From: a virus
Length of the DNA stretch: 55,715 nucleotides
Strand: one strand, 5' to 3'
IMG/VR virus record: IMGVR_UViG_3300020193_000027
Coordinates: 1 to 55,715 of that record
This document shows, in pieces, positions 40,388 to 48,411 of the stretch. A program made the translations under genes and the position numbers. The notes under the pieces are model-generated. The model was not told the origin of the DNA and searched no databases. It saw only the letters and a program-made list of their open reading frames with translations. Position 1 is the stretch's first letter. Each line of letters begins with the position of its first letter.

Positions 40388-42814
40388 TTACCTGGCGTTT
40401 GGATCGTTTGATTGTCTAGCAAGCTCACTTAGCTCAACCGCAGCTACAACCGTCTTGTAAATTTCTGGATCCATGCCGTCCTGTACCTGCTTCGCAGTAA
40501 AAAACCTTCCCGATCGTTGGCCGCCAGCCGAATACACCCGAAATCCCGTGATGTTGCCGTTGTCATCTCTCTCAGCACGAACTCGCTCCAAACCAAAATC
40601 AGTGCTTGCTCCGATTATCTGATCGGGACTCGGATTCCCCCAGCTACCAACCCAGTTCCAAAAACTTCCGGTTCCGTCTTTCGCGAGCGCCATAAGAGCT
40701 GTGCTAGTCATCGCATTAAGGGTCTGAAGATGACGTTTTCCATGACCCTCTTGTAAGGCTTGTCTAGTGTCCAAAACGAACCGTGAAAGATGGTTTTGCA
40801 CAGCAGCTGTTACGCGTTCTGATCTTAGCTCTAGACTGTACCCCTGATGCTTCGGATTCCTGTCTATCGGCTTACCATCTGGGCCTGTTCCACTACGGAT
40901 CATAGTGGTCATGTCGGTAAGAGTTTTTGTAGCGGCTTCGCGCCAGTAGTCGTTGCGCTGAAGAGAAGCGCTTAAAGCTGCTGAATTATCTTTTGCCTGT
41001 TGATAAAGGAACTTGGCTCGTTCGAGGTCGAGGTTCATGCGACTCGTATATGCGTTAAACCAGTTGATTTGAGATGTGTCAAGCTCCTTTCGCGACATAG
41101 AAAGGATCCCAGTCTCTGCGAGATTGGTCATCTCTCCACGAATGGACTCACGCTCCGCTGCGTTATCAGACCAAGAGTACATAATTGCTCGCAAAGCTAT
41201 CTGTTCGCGTCGAGGGAGTCTCTTTATCTGCGCGTTACTGGTTACTCCGGCTTCTTGCGCTCTAACTCGCATAGCGGCCATGTCCGCTTCCGAGAACTGA
41301 ATGCGGCCGTCTGCGACAAGCTGGAGCGCTTGATCTCCAGTGAGACCGTCGATCTTCGACAAAACATTAGTCTCAAGCGACTTATATGCGTCGCTCTCCA
41401 TAGATGCCGTTCTATAGCCCGCCTTTATATAGAGATCTCTTCGCGTCTTAAGCTGAGCGATTTTTGTATCAAACGCACCACGTCTATCTGACTCAGCGTT
41501 GTTTCGGCTGGCCTCTAAAGAAGCAATATCCGAATTGATTTTCTCAAACTGACGGACGTTTATATTGTTTACAAGGCTGTATCTTTGCTGCTGTAACTTA
41601 GACAGCTCTTGCTCAGCAGCAATTCGAGCGTCGCCGGTAGCCTTATTAGCCTTGCTAGTTGCATCAGCTATCTTTGTATCAAGACGCGCTAAAGGATTTG
41701 ATCCGCGGATCCAAGTTGGTGTGCCGTAAGCAGCAAAAGGATCCACTGGAGCGCCTGGCGTTAGCAGAAAGCGTACACGGGGGGTAGTATCAACATTCGG
41801 CCCTTGATTAGAAGAACCAGGCTCAATAATATTTTTATCGCGCTTATTCTTATCTACAGACGTAGTAAGGATAGAAGGAATCTCAATATTAGCTCCGTTC
41901 TTGTTTAGGGTCTCAGTAATCCCGAGAAGAACCTTACGATAGGCGTTCGGATCGCCCGACTTCTCGGCCTCGGATAGTGCTGCGATAACCGCCCGCTTTC
42001 CCTCGCGTCCGAGAATTGGACCGACGCTGCTCATAACAGCAGTGGTTACTCGATTGGTTGCACCAACTCGATCGCCACCCCCGCCACCCCCGCCACCTGC
42101 ATCGGCTTCGGTTGCCGCATTTGCAATAACTGAGCGTGCGTACGCGCTGCTCGCACCCATATTAGAGCCACGGTTCAAAACGGATCCCTTAAAGTAGACC
42201 GATATGTCATTCGCAGCGTCAGTAAAATCGCGAGAATAGACGGGGTCATCCGGCTCATTAGTACCTCTTACGGTGCTAACGCCAGGCGCTCCAGTGGAAC
42301 GGTACTTGCCAACAGCAACGACCCGCCCGTTAGCTAACGCCTGTTCATCAAGATTATCAAAAGAGAAATCATCGTCTTCGACGTTTCCTTCTTCAAAACG
42401 CCCCATCATACGCTCATGGTTAGCAACTCGAAGCACAAACCGTCGCGCCTGTGCCTTTCGATATGGGTCTGATCCCTGTAGGTCAGCTATAAGCTTTGCT
42501 TTGTCAAACGGATTTACAGTATCAGTCGGCTTGTAATACTTAGAGGTAAATGCATCCGCTAACAAGGAGTCGCCTTCTTGCTTTACCCGTGTATTAGCTT
42601 CGGTCAAGCGAAGCGTTCGTAACTCGGATGCTTGTTTATCTTTAGCGAGCTGGAATTGCCCCTCCATAAGTCCGAGCTGTCGATCCTCGCGTACGCCACG
42701 TTGGCGCGCGAGCTCAAGTTCTGCATTAGCCAAGCGATTACGCTCTGCTTGCGCAGACATCTGCATGAAGCCCTGAAGAGTAGCGTCTAACCCACCAAGA
42801 ATGCCAGTTGCCAT
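40388..42814 (-). CDS. Internal virion protein (808 aa), coiled-coil-rich
   Basis: The N-terminal about 100 residues are a charged coiled coil (LANAELELARQRGVREDRQL). A Gly-rich linker (EADAGGGGGGGGDRVG) lies near residue 240 and further long helices follow (LDTKIADATSKANKATGDAR). No enzymatic motif is recognised. Its place between two small Ala/Gln-rich proteins and the giant protein resembles T7 gp14-15-16-like ejection sets. It starts 12 bases after the upstream gene. Confidence 0.75.
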   Translation of the reverse strand: MATGILGGLDATLQGFMQMSAQAERNRLANAELELARQRGVREDRQLGLMEGQFQLAKDKQASELRTLRLTEANTRVKQEGDSLLADAFTSKYYKPTDTVNPFDKAKLIADLQGSDPYRKAQARRFVLRVANHERMMGRFEEGNVEDDDFSFDNLDEQALANGRVVAVGKYRSTGAPGVSTVRGTNEPDDPVYSRDFTDAANDISVYFKGSVLNRGSNMGASSAYARSVIANAATEADAGGGGGGGGDRVGATNRVTTAVMSSVGPILGREGKRAVIAALSEAEKSGDPNAYRKVLLGITETLNKNGANIEIPSILTTSVDKNKRDKNIIEPGSSNQGPNVDTTPRVRFLLTPGAPVDPFAAYGTPTWIRGSNPLARLDTKIADATSKANKATGDARIAAEQELSKLQQQRYSLVNNINVRQFEKINSDIASLEASRNNAESDRRGAFDTKIAQLKTRRDLYIKAGYRTASMESDAYKSLETNVLSKIDGLTGDQALQLVADGRIQFSEADMAAMRVRAQEAGVTSNAQIKRLPRREQIALRAIMYSWSDNAAERESIRGEMTNLAETGILSMSRKELDTSQINWFNAYTSRMNLDLERAKFLYQQAKDNSAALSASLQRNDYWREAATKTLTDMTTMIRSGTGPDGKPIDRNPKHQGYSLELRSERVTAAVQNHLSRFVLDTRQALQEGHGKRHLQTLNAMTSTALMALAKDGTGSFWNWVGSWGNPSPDQIIGASTDFGLERVRAERDDNGNITGFRVYSAGGQRSGRFFTAKQVQDGMDPEIYKTVVAAVELSELARQSNDPNAR

Positions 42815-42826
42815 TTCAGTTCACCT

Positions 42827-43495
42827 TTAGAAAAGGGCCCACGCCAATATCGCTGTAGAAGCCAAACTACCAACGGCTTGATATGTCTGAGCCTTTGAAG
42901 CAGCTTTTGCCTGTCTATACGCGTTTTGTCTTGCACTTGCGTCTTGCGCTGCGGATCCAAGTTGCTGCTGAGACGAGCGATTTACACCCTGTCCGATGTT
43001 AATTAGGTCTGCCATCAGCTGAGTATTAGCTTCGCGCTGCGCAATTCTAGCGTCGCTAACTGCTTGAATACCGCCGAGAGTATTCGCGCGTTGAAACCGA
43101 AGCTCCTGCTGCTGTCGCATCTCTGGCGTTAGATTCACGCCATAACGTTGTGCATTTCGCTCAGCAACGCCAGTTGAGAGAGTAGAAGCAAGACCTACAT
43201 CTTTACGCGCTTCGTCTATCAAAGACTTATCAGTGCGAGCTTTATTTATCAGCCCTTCTTCAAAGCTGCGGTAATTCTTTATGTAATCAAGATACTCCTG
43301 CCTCGTCAGATTGGCATACGCCTTTTCTGGATCAGTCACAGTCGATAGGCCAGAAGACGCCCCAGAGTAAGCGGTCGCTCCATAAGGAGAAGCAAGACTG
43401 CCCCCCATAACAGGACTCCCGTTGCCATAAAAGGCCATATTTCTGGCCAGATAGTTTTCTGGCATAACGGCTGCTCTACCGATATCAGGTGCCAT
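42827..43495 (-). CDS. Small internal virion protein (222 aa)
   Basis: The C-terminal half is helical and Gln/Ala-rich (SSQQQLGSAAQDASARQNAY) and ends with a hydrophobic stretch (VGSLASTAILAWALF), as in small ejection proteins such as T7 gp14. The N-terminal part is Gly/Ser-rich. It starts 2 bases after the preceding gene. Function is inferred from composition and order. Confidence 0.7.
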   Translation of the reverse strand: MAPDIGRAAVMPENYLARNMAFYGNGSPVMGGSLASPYGATAYSGASSGLSTVTDPEKAYANLTRQEYLDYIKNYRSFEEGLINKARTDKSLIDEARKDVGLASTLSTGVAERNAQRYGVNLTPEMRQQQELRFQRANTLGGIQAVSDARIAQREANTQLMADLINIGQGVNRSSQQQLGSAAQDASARQNAYRQAKAASKAQTYQAVGSLASTAILAWALF

Positions 43496-43497
43496 AT

Positions 43498-44259
43498 TTA
43501 CCGTCCAGGTCTAAAACGTGGGTTATATATAGAGGTCTGTTGCCCCAACGAAGGTTGATAAGAAGGGCCGGGGGGTCTCTCTATCGGCGTTGGATATCGC
43601 GTTGACACGAAGTTCTGATTAGTAGACGCAGAAGGCGTAAACCCCATAGAGAATCTAAACCTATCGCCAATACTGCTCGCTAACGTGCCGTCGTTATTGG
43701 TCGGAGTCATCATCTTGCTGAGCGTGCTTCTCGTATCGCCTGGTTTGGCGGACGATAAGTTTCTAAGTCCGGACAAAACCGCAGCAGATCCGATCTGCAT
43801 AGCGGCACCGGCTCTCGCCTCAGCGACCTGCTGTTTCGCTTTTGCTCGCTCCAACAAGTTAGACGTAGCAAGCCGACTGGCCTGCGCCATGCCTGTCTGT
43901 GCATCTGCAGCCTGCCCACGGGCTGTGCCGAGCACGCCGGAACCCATAGTGTTCTTAACTGTGTTTGCGGCTTCATCAGCCTTTGTAAGCTGCCCACTAA
44001 TTGCTCCAGACAAGTCTCCAGACGCATCACTTCTAGAAACTTCTTGATACGAGGGCGTAGACAAAGACTGCATAACATCCGCGTTAGCTCTGCCTCGCAG
44101 ACCAGACCGAAGGTCTTCTTTGTTCACCTTGTCCCGCATTTCCTGCAGGAGCGGATCGTACTTCTGCTTAAAATAGTCGTACTCCGCCTGAGCAACGGCT
44201 GCCGACGCCTTTTCAGACTCGCTTGCTTGGTAGTCCTGTTTCTTAGGCTTACTACTCAT
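43498..44259 (-). CDS. Internal virion protein (253 aa)
   Basis: ATG 44259 (MSSKPKKQDYQASE) is chosen because GAGGGAGCT precedes it and it overlaps the upstream stop as ATGA; the frame extends 12 codons further. The first about 70 residues are a charged helix, the middle Ala/Gln-rich, and the last about 70 Pro/Ser-rich and probably disordered. It shares helical, Ala-rich composition with the 222-aa protein. An ejection or core role is inferred. Confidence 0.7.
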   Translation of the reverse strand: MSSKPKKQDYQASESEKASAAVAQAEYDYFKQKYDPLLQEMRDKVNKEDLRSGLRGRANADVMQSLSTPSYQEVSRSDASGDLSGAISGQLTKADEAANTVKNTMGSGVLGTARGQAADAQTGMAQASRLATSNLLERAKAKQQVAEARAGAAMQIGSAAVLSGLRNLSSAKPGDTRSTLSKMMTPTNNDGTLASSIGDRFRFSMGFTPSASTNQNFVSTRYPTPIERPPGPSYQPSLGQQTSIYNPRFRPGR

Positions 44260-44699
44260 AGCTCCCTCGTATAAACTACAGTATCTATAGCCCAACCGTG
44301 ACTCTCTAGATACCCCATCAACCCAAGAAAGGGAGACCGGGTTTCCAAATAACTATACCCCGCTTCGCGGGCAGCCTTCTCAAAAAACAACTGGTACTTT
44401 GCCACTAAACTATCACCTCGTTTCTTAGCCCACGCGAGCCAAAGAAACATCGTCTTCCGGTCCGTGAAGGGGTCAATCTCCGTAGTGGAGATCACGAACC
44501 CTTCACTCGTCGTCCACAAAACGGCTTGCTTGTTCACGCAAGCCGCATAGACATCCTCCGGCCGGTAAGTGAGTGTTTTCGCGTTGCGAATAATCTCCTC
44601 AACCCCGTGCCGTACCCAATCCCACTCCCGGCGAATATCAGAGACAACCGGCTCAATAGCCGTTGCTGTACCTGTTTCTCCGCTTTGAAAATGGGGCAT
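44256..44699 (-). CDS. GNAT-like phage protein (147 aa)
   Basis: ATG 44699 (MPHFQSG) has GGAGGAG 5 bases upstream; the frame runs on to 44711. The pattern WDWVRHGVEEIIRNAKTLTY, then YAACVNKQAVLWTT, GFVIST and LFLWLAWAKKRGDSLVAKY resembles small GNAT-fold proteins often found beside podovirus adaptor genes. The acetyl-CoA loop is not clearly conserved, so it may be structural. The gene overlaps the adaptor gene by 47 bases. Confidence 0.65.
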   Translation of the reverse strand: MPHFQSGETGTATAIEPVVSDIRREWDWVRHGVEEIIRNAKTLTYRPEDVYAACVNKQAVLWTTSEGFVISTTEIDPFTDRKTMFLWLAWAKKRGDSLVAKYQLFFEKAAREAGYSYLETRSPFLGLMGYLESHGWAIDTVVYTREL

Positions 44700-45339
44700 A
44701 GACTCCTCCATACGCTACCTTCCTGGCGATGCCAACGTCGGCGTGACGCGCGCGTCGATCGGCAGCAGCAATGCCTTCATTAAAGATCGATCCGTACACC
44801 GAAGCACCGGACAGGTCTGTCCATTCTTTACTCGGTAAACGTAACAAACGAAACAATGCTCCATTGACGATAGTGTCGCGGTAATCGGACATCAGCTCAT
44901 CGTCGGCCGACAAAGACGTTTGCGTTGGCTTCAGCTGAACGCGCAGAACCGTGCTCGATACCTTCGTAACGTTCGGTACGGGTACGAGCCAGAACAATGA
45001 CTGACTGACCTTCACGAAGTACTCAGGGTTCCCGCGATTTGCGGCATCACGCCAACCAGGCTTGCGCTGTTCCAAAAGGTTCGTGCTTATCGGCTCGAGA
45101 TCGTTGCCGTTGTACACGGCCCACATGATCTTGTGAGCCACGGTGTCGGTCGGCGGCTCGAGGTCGTACTCAAACGTCCCAACGCGTGTGGTAACTGGAT
45201 CAAGCTCCGCCTGAAGGACTGGTGCTTTCTCGCACAACTCGATGACCGCTGATCGAATGTTGTTTTCGATGAGCGTGTCCGGACAGCCCGGCACCATCGG
45301 GATGATCTCAGGCAGCAACGACTCGTACAGAGTTGCCAT
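44653..45339 (-). CDS. Head-tail adaptor/tail tube-like protein (228 aa)
   Basis: The N-terminal YESLLPEIIPMVPGCPDTLI and helical IRSAVIELCEKAPVL recall T7 gp11-type gatekeepers and other podovirus adaptors. A beta-rich middle follows, with SDYRDTIVNGALFRLLRLPS near residues 155-175 and a basic C-terminus. It lies directly after another adaptor-like gene. The assignment is by order and secondary structure, not by a specific signature. Confidence 0.65.
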   Translation of the reverse strand: MATLYESLLPEIIPMVPGCPDTLIENNIRSAVIELCEKAPVLQAELDPVTTRVGTFEYDLEPPTDTVAHKIMWAVYNGNDLEPISTNLLEQRKPGWRDAANRGNPEYFVKVSQSLFWLVPVPNVTKVSSTVLRVQLKPTQTSLSADDELMSDYRDTIVNGALFRLLRLPSKEWTDLSGASVYGSIFNEGIAAADRRARHADVGIARKVAYGGVYAPFSKRRNRYSNGY

Positions 45340-45345
45340 ACCTTG

Positions 45346-46050
45346 TTACCCCGCTGCTACAGCAACCGGACGTTGTCTAGCGTCGTAGTTAGGGGTCACC
45401 ATTGCGTCCACCTGACCTTTACCAGTAATAGAAGTCGTGAACAGTTGATAGTGCGACGCTGCACGCTGCTGGTTGCCCGCGTACTCGGCGTCCTTCATGT
45501 ATGCCATGTAGAGCACATAATTCATCACCGCGTTTGCATAGATGTCTGGGATGTCCAGGTTGCCGTTCTGCGCTACGGTGGTAGGATTCGCCGAATATAT
45601 AATCTCGACGAACGCGGAATTAGCGGTCGAGACCCCAGGATAAACATAGAAGTTGCGCGGGTTCTGCTCGTCGTAGACGTAGTGTTTGACTACGGTTCCA
45701 TGAGCGGCGTCGCCCGTAACAGACGGGTTATGCCAATCAGGAGTTTGCGCGTCGAGGATTTCCCGTTGCACGATGCGCACTGCGCGACGGCCGAGTCCGC
45801 TAGAAGCGGCCGACATGTTACGGGTAACCCGCAACAAACCGTTGCCGTCGCTAGGGATATCCTGCTTAGTGCCAACAACCAAAGTGACCGTCGTATTCTT
45901 TGCCGAAGCGTCAGGCTTGAGCAGCGCGATCTCACGCTGAGCGTCGTTGATCCAGAGTATAAGCTCTCCGACTACAGGCCAGCGAACCCCGGTTGTGTCT
46001 TGAAGGGTTGTTTGGATTCTGTCGATAACACTTTGTACGGTAACGGCCAT
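45346..46050 (-). CDS. Head-tail adaptor (DUF6682-like), 234 aa
   Basis: The residues RWPVVGELILWINDAQREIA, with NPRNFYVYPGVSTANS and ANAVMNYVLYMAYMKDAEYA, match my memory of the DUF6682 phage adaptor family. Such proteins sit below the portal ring. It lies after the decoration-like gene and before a second adaptor. A 440-aa frame on the opposite strand across this gene is a shadow. Confidence 0.75.
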   Translation of the reverse strand: MAVTVQSVIDRIQTTLQDTTGVRWPVVGELILWINDAQREIALLKPDASAKNTTVTLVVGTKQDIPSDGNGLLRVTRNMSAASSGLGRRAVRIVQREILDAQTPDWHNPSVTGDAAHGTVVKHYVYDEQNPRNFYVYPGVSTANSAFVEIIYSANPTTVAQNGNLDIPDIYANAVMNYVLYMAYMKDAEYAGNQQRAASHYQLFTTSITGKGQVDAMVTPNYDARQRPVAVAAG

Positions 46051-46058
46051 GACCTACC

Positions 46059-46436
46059 TCACGATTTGATGAATATATCCCAAGCTGCTTCCCGATCTTC
46101 AATGCTAACGTTGCGCCCGACAGCGCGGTTTACTGCCGAAGCTTTGGGAGTTCCATCCGCTTTGAAGTCTTCTGGGTCGCCCTGTTCACAGAGCTTCTCA
46201 ATACCAGCGACTACGTCATCGAGGTTCTTTACGTCCTCGAATTCTTCGATCTGGGGGGAATCTTTGACCGCAGGAGGAGGCGCTTTCGGCGCTTCAAACC
46301 CTACCTGTCGGGCTCCCATTTGCAGCGCAAGAATGCCGATCTCGTCGGCTACTTCGCACTCTTCCCCTGGGAAAAACAAAACCACTGCGCCACTGAGTGT
46401 GGCAACGCGAATTTCTTTATCCGAGACAACCTTCAC
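46059..46436 (-). CDS. Hypothetical head-region protein (125 aa)
   Basis: The first 40 residues are beta-rich (ATLSGAVVLFFPGEECEVAD) and the last 45 resemble a HeH/LEM-like helix pair (DFKADGTPKASAVNRAVGRN then EDREAAW). The two parts are joined by a Pro-rich acidic linker. Related proteins accompany capsid genes in prophages, but function is not known to me. It starts 59 bases after the coat protein stop, beyond a strong hairpin. Confidence 0.65.
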   Translation of the reverse strand: MKVVSDKEIRVATLSGAVVLFFPGEECEVADEIGILALQMGARQVGFEAPKAPPPAVKDSPQIEEFEDVKNLDDVVAGIEKLCEQGDPEDFKADGTPKASAVNRAVGRNVSIEDREAAWDIFIKS

Positions 46437-46459
46437 GATTGCTCCTGGAGTAGAGAGAT

Positions 46460-46487
46460 GGGGGCCCCCTCCGAAGAGAGGGCCCCC
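46460..46487 (-). terminator. Strong hairpin after the major capsid gene
   Basis: An 8-bp perfect GC stem GGGGGCCC/GGGCCCCC encloses 12 bases and lies between the capsid stop (46496) and the next start (46436). No T run follows, so it may be an RNA-stabilising or partial-termination hairpin that raises capsid mRNA over downstream genes. Confidence 0.6.
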
Positions 46488-46495
46488 TAAGCGGC

Positions 46496-47638
46496 TTACT
46501 GCGCCGTGTCGAGAGCAACCACGCCGAAGTCCTGCGTGTCTGCCGTCACGTCGCTGTTGTACTTCGGCTTACGGAGACCGAAGATCTTACCAATCGAGAT
46601 ACCAGCTTGGTTCTGGTAGTCGAAGTTATCTTCAACGATATCCGGAAGACCGATGTCAGCCATAGCGAGAGCCTGCGCACCGCAGAAGAGCGCACGAGCG
46701 CCCGTCACGTTTGCGTTTGCACCCCACTTGTAGCCAGCTGCGCCAGCGTTCGCCGAGGTACCAGTCGTCGCGCCAGATGTGTTGAACACATGGCGGAACT
46801 CGTGGACCATGACGCCGTCGACCATCAGCGAGCTCGAACCAGCAAACAGCTGGTTGCTCGGACCACGGATGCCAGCGTTACGCACGTTGGCAAGGAAGTC
46901 CGAATCGAGCTTGAGGGAGGCCATCTGCTGCGGGGTCACGAACATGTGGAAGACCTCATCGTTGCCAGCAGAGCGAACGCCACGGATGTATTGATCCTTG
47001 GCATAGGCCTTGATGTCAACGATATGACGGTACTTCAACTTGTCCGTCGCAGTAACAGACGTAGTCGAACCAGCAGCGATAGTGTCACCGGAAACACGGC
47101 GATGCCGCGCTGCGGTAGGAGCCGTCACGTCAGAAGCGAACTCAAGGTTCGACAGGTTCTGACCAGACGCCAAGACCGTGCGCAGAGCGCCGTTGGTCTT
47201 GTGCGTGTAGGCCACACCCGATAGCGTCAAGAACGCCAGCTGGTCGCAACGATCAGCCAGCGCATACGCGAGGGCGTCACGGCTCTGCTCACGGAAGTTC
47301 ACCACGCTCTTCTGATCCGCGAGGCGACCGGCAATGCGGTTCGCGAAGCGGAGCTGGTCGAGCTCGATGGTGATGTCGTAAGCGCGGAGCGCCTCTTCAT
47401 TACCTTCGAGGGTGCTATCGCCAGTCACGCCGTCGCCGGTCATATCGGCAAGCAGAGTGATGACGGCCTTCGTGCCCTTGTCTGACTTGGTCAGCTCAGT
47501 GACACGCGTAATCATCGCGTTCGAACCTGAACCAGCGAACTGGTTCACAAACGACATATTGCGAGCGACGCGCCAGAAATCACGGCTCCATGCCGTAAGT
47601 TGATCACTAGTCAGCGCCGCAAAATTAGTAAGAGCCAT
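46496..47638 (-). CDS. Major capsid protein, N4 gp56-like (380 aa)
   Basis: The sequence ALTNFAALTSDQLTAWSRDF, then KAVITLLADMTGDGVTGDST and ALAYALADRCDQLAFLTLSG, is the pattern of N4 gp56-type (HK97-fold) coat proteins. It has a typical length and ends in a region (GKIFGLRKPKYNSDV) usual for the family. AAAGGAGAAGCC immediately precedes the ATG, the strongest site in the head region. A hairpin-rich 274-base leader lies upstream and a GC hairpin downstream, consistent with special control of this most abundant protein. Confidence 0.92.
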   Translation of the reverse strand: MALTNFAALTSDQLTAWSRDFWRVARNMSFVNQFAGSGSNAMITRVTELTKSDKGTKAVITLLADMTGDGVTGDSTLEGNEEALRAYDITIELDQLRFANRIAGRLADQKSVVNFREQSRDALAYALADRCDQLAFLTLSGVAYTHKTNGALRTVLASGQNLSNLEFASDVTAPTAARHRRVSGDTIAAGSTTSVTATDKLKYRHIVDIKAYAKDQYIRGVRSAGNDEVFHMFVTPQQMASLKLDSDFLANVRNAGIRGPSNQLFAGSSSLMVDGVMVHEFRHVFNTSGATTGTSANAGAAGYKWGANANVTGARALFCGAQALAMADIGLPDIVEDNFDYQNQAGISIGKIFGLRKPKYNSDVTADTQDFGVVALDTAQ

Positions 47639-47912
47639 TTGGCTTCTCCTTTAAATTGCGTTTCAAATCTAGTAATGCACACGCATTACTAAGCTACAGC
47701 CGACTTTTGGTGCGGCTAAACCGTTACCCCGTATCGTGGGGTCACGACTTAGCGCGGGTTAACGAGGCGCGACCTCGGCGGGTTTTACGCCTACGCAGGC
47801 GGGTCCGACGTTTTTTACGTGTCCGACACGGCTGAATATCGTTCCAGCGGACGAGTTCAGTTGCAAAATAGCAACATTAATACAAATTTGCAACTAGTTA
47901 ATGCGAATATTA
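47639..47912 (-). promoter_or_regulatory. Hairpin-rich leader upstream of the capsid gene
   Basis: No ORF is credible here, yet six perfect stems stand in a row: AGTTGCAAA/TTTGCAACT (47859-47895), CGCCT/AGGCG (47788-47801), CGAGG/CCTCG (47763-47777), ACCCC/GGGGT (47726-47742), AGCCG/CGGCT (47698-47717) and the 9-bp TAGTAATGC/GCATTACTA (47670-47691). The last ends about 20 bases before the ribosome-binding site. It could be a late promoter with a structured 5' leader, an mRNA-stability element or an independent RNA. I see no clear sigma-70 promoter in it. Confidence 0.6.
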
Positions 47913-48041
47913 TCAATAAGGGTATCTAGGCTTGGTTGGCTTCTTAGCCGACTTTTTAGCCTTATGGCTTTTTCCAGGCATCATGGTGCCATCCGGCATC
48001 CGATGCATAGGGCCCTTTCCGCCTTTCTTCTTCATCTTCAT
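47913..48041 (-). CDS. Small Lys/Met-rich basic protein (42 aa)
   Basis: ATG 48041 follows AGGAGATAAGCGT. The peptide begins MKMKKKGGKGPMHRMPDGTM and continues SHKAKKSAKKPTKP: 15 Lys among 42 residues. Such tiny KKGGKG-type proteins are common next to phage capsid genes; they may bind DNA or the capsid interior. Too short for usual gene cut-offs, but the ribosome-binding site and composition argue it is real. Confidence 0.75.
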   Translation of the reverse strand: MKMKKKGGKGPMHRMPDGTMMPGKSHKAKKSAKKPTKPRYPY

Positions 48042-48058
48042 ACGCTTATCTCCTGTGG

Positions 48059-48127
48059 TTAACGGTACCGCGCGGTCGGCTTGGTGTAATTACCAGCGGC
48101 ATTGACCTTTGACTTAGTTTTAGCCAT
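48059..48127 (-). CDS. Micro-protein (22 aa)
   Basis: Starts at ATG 48127, overlapping the upstream stop as TAATG, and reads MAKTKSKVNAAGNYTKPTAR then YR. It is basic. The tight overlap and the similar composition of its neighbours support translation, though 22 codons could occur by chance. Confidence 0.5.
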   Translation of the reverse strand: MAKTKSKVNAAGNYTKPTARYR

Positions 48128-48411
48128 TACCACTTCACCTTGTTTGCCCAATACGCCGCAGACATCTTGCCCTTGGAAATATTATTAGCGTGGCGGGCTT
48201 TGAAGGACTCGCGGCGGTTACGGTATGAGTCGGACTCCCCTTTTTTACGGGGGGAGCCCCTGACGCCCTGTTGGCCAAACCGGATAGTTTTCACCTGATC
48301 CCCCGACTTGGCCACAACTACGTGGCTTTTGGTCGGATGGCTTGGTGTACGCTTAGGTTTGTTGTAGCCAGAGACACCGGCTCGGGCTAAACGTGAATCG
48401 CGACCGGCCAT
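48127..48411 (-). CDS. DUF5872-like basic head protein (94 aa)
   Basis: The core VKTIRFGQQGVRGS, then GESDSYRNRRESFKARHANN and SKGKMSAAYWANKVKW, matches my memory of the DUF5872 phage family. It is very basic, with a Pro/Lys/Ser-rich N-terminus. Its start overlaps the scaffold stop (TAATG). A DNA-binding or capsid-interior role is suggested by charge and place only. Confidence 0.8.
   Translation of the reverse strand: MAGRDSRLARAGVSGYNKPKRTPSHPTKSHVVVAKSGDQVKTIRFGQQGVRGSPRKKGESDSYRNRRESFKARHANNISKGKMSAAYWANKVKW

Noticed and set aside
44359-44371. CCCGC-TTC-GCGGG hairpin resembling the N4-type promoters
   Set aside because: It is inside the GNAT-like gene, lacks the CGCTC flank and the TCGCGGTCAGTAT tail, and would fire antisense to a structural gene.
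45343-46665. Rightward 440-aa open frame across the adaptor and head genes
   Set aside because: It lies antisense to a well-supported adaptor gene and the capsid end, shows Arg/Ser/Cys-rich shadow composition and has no ribosome-binding site.
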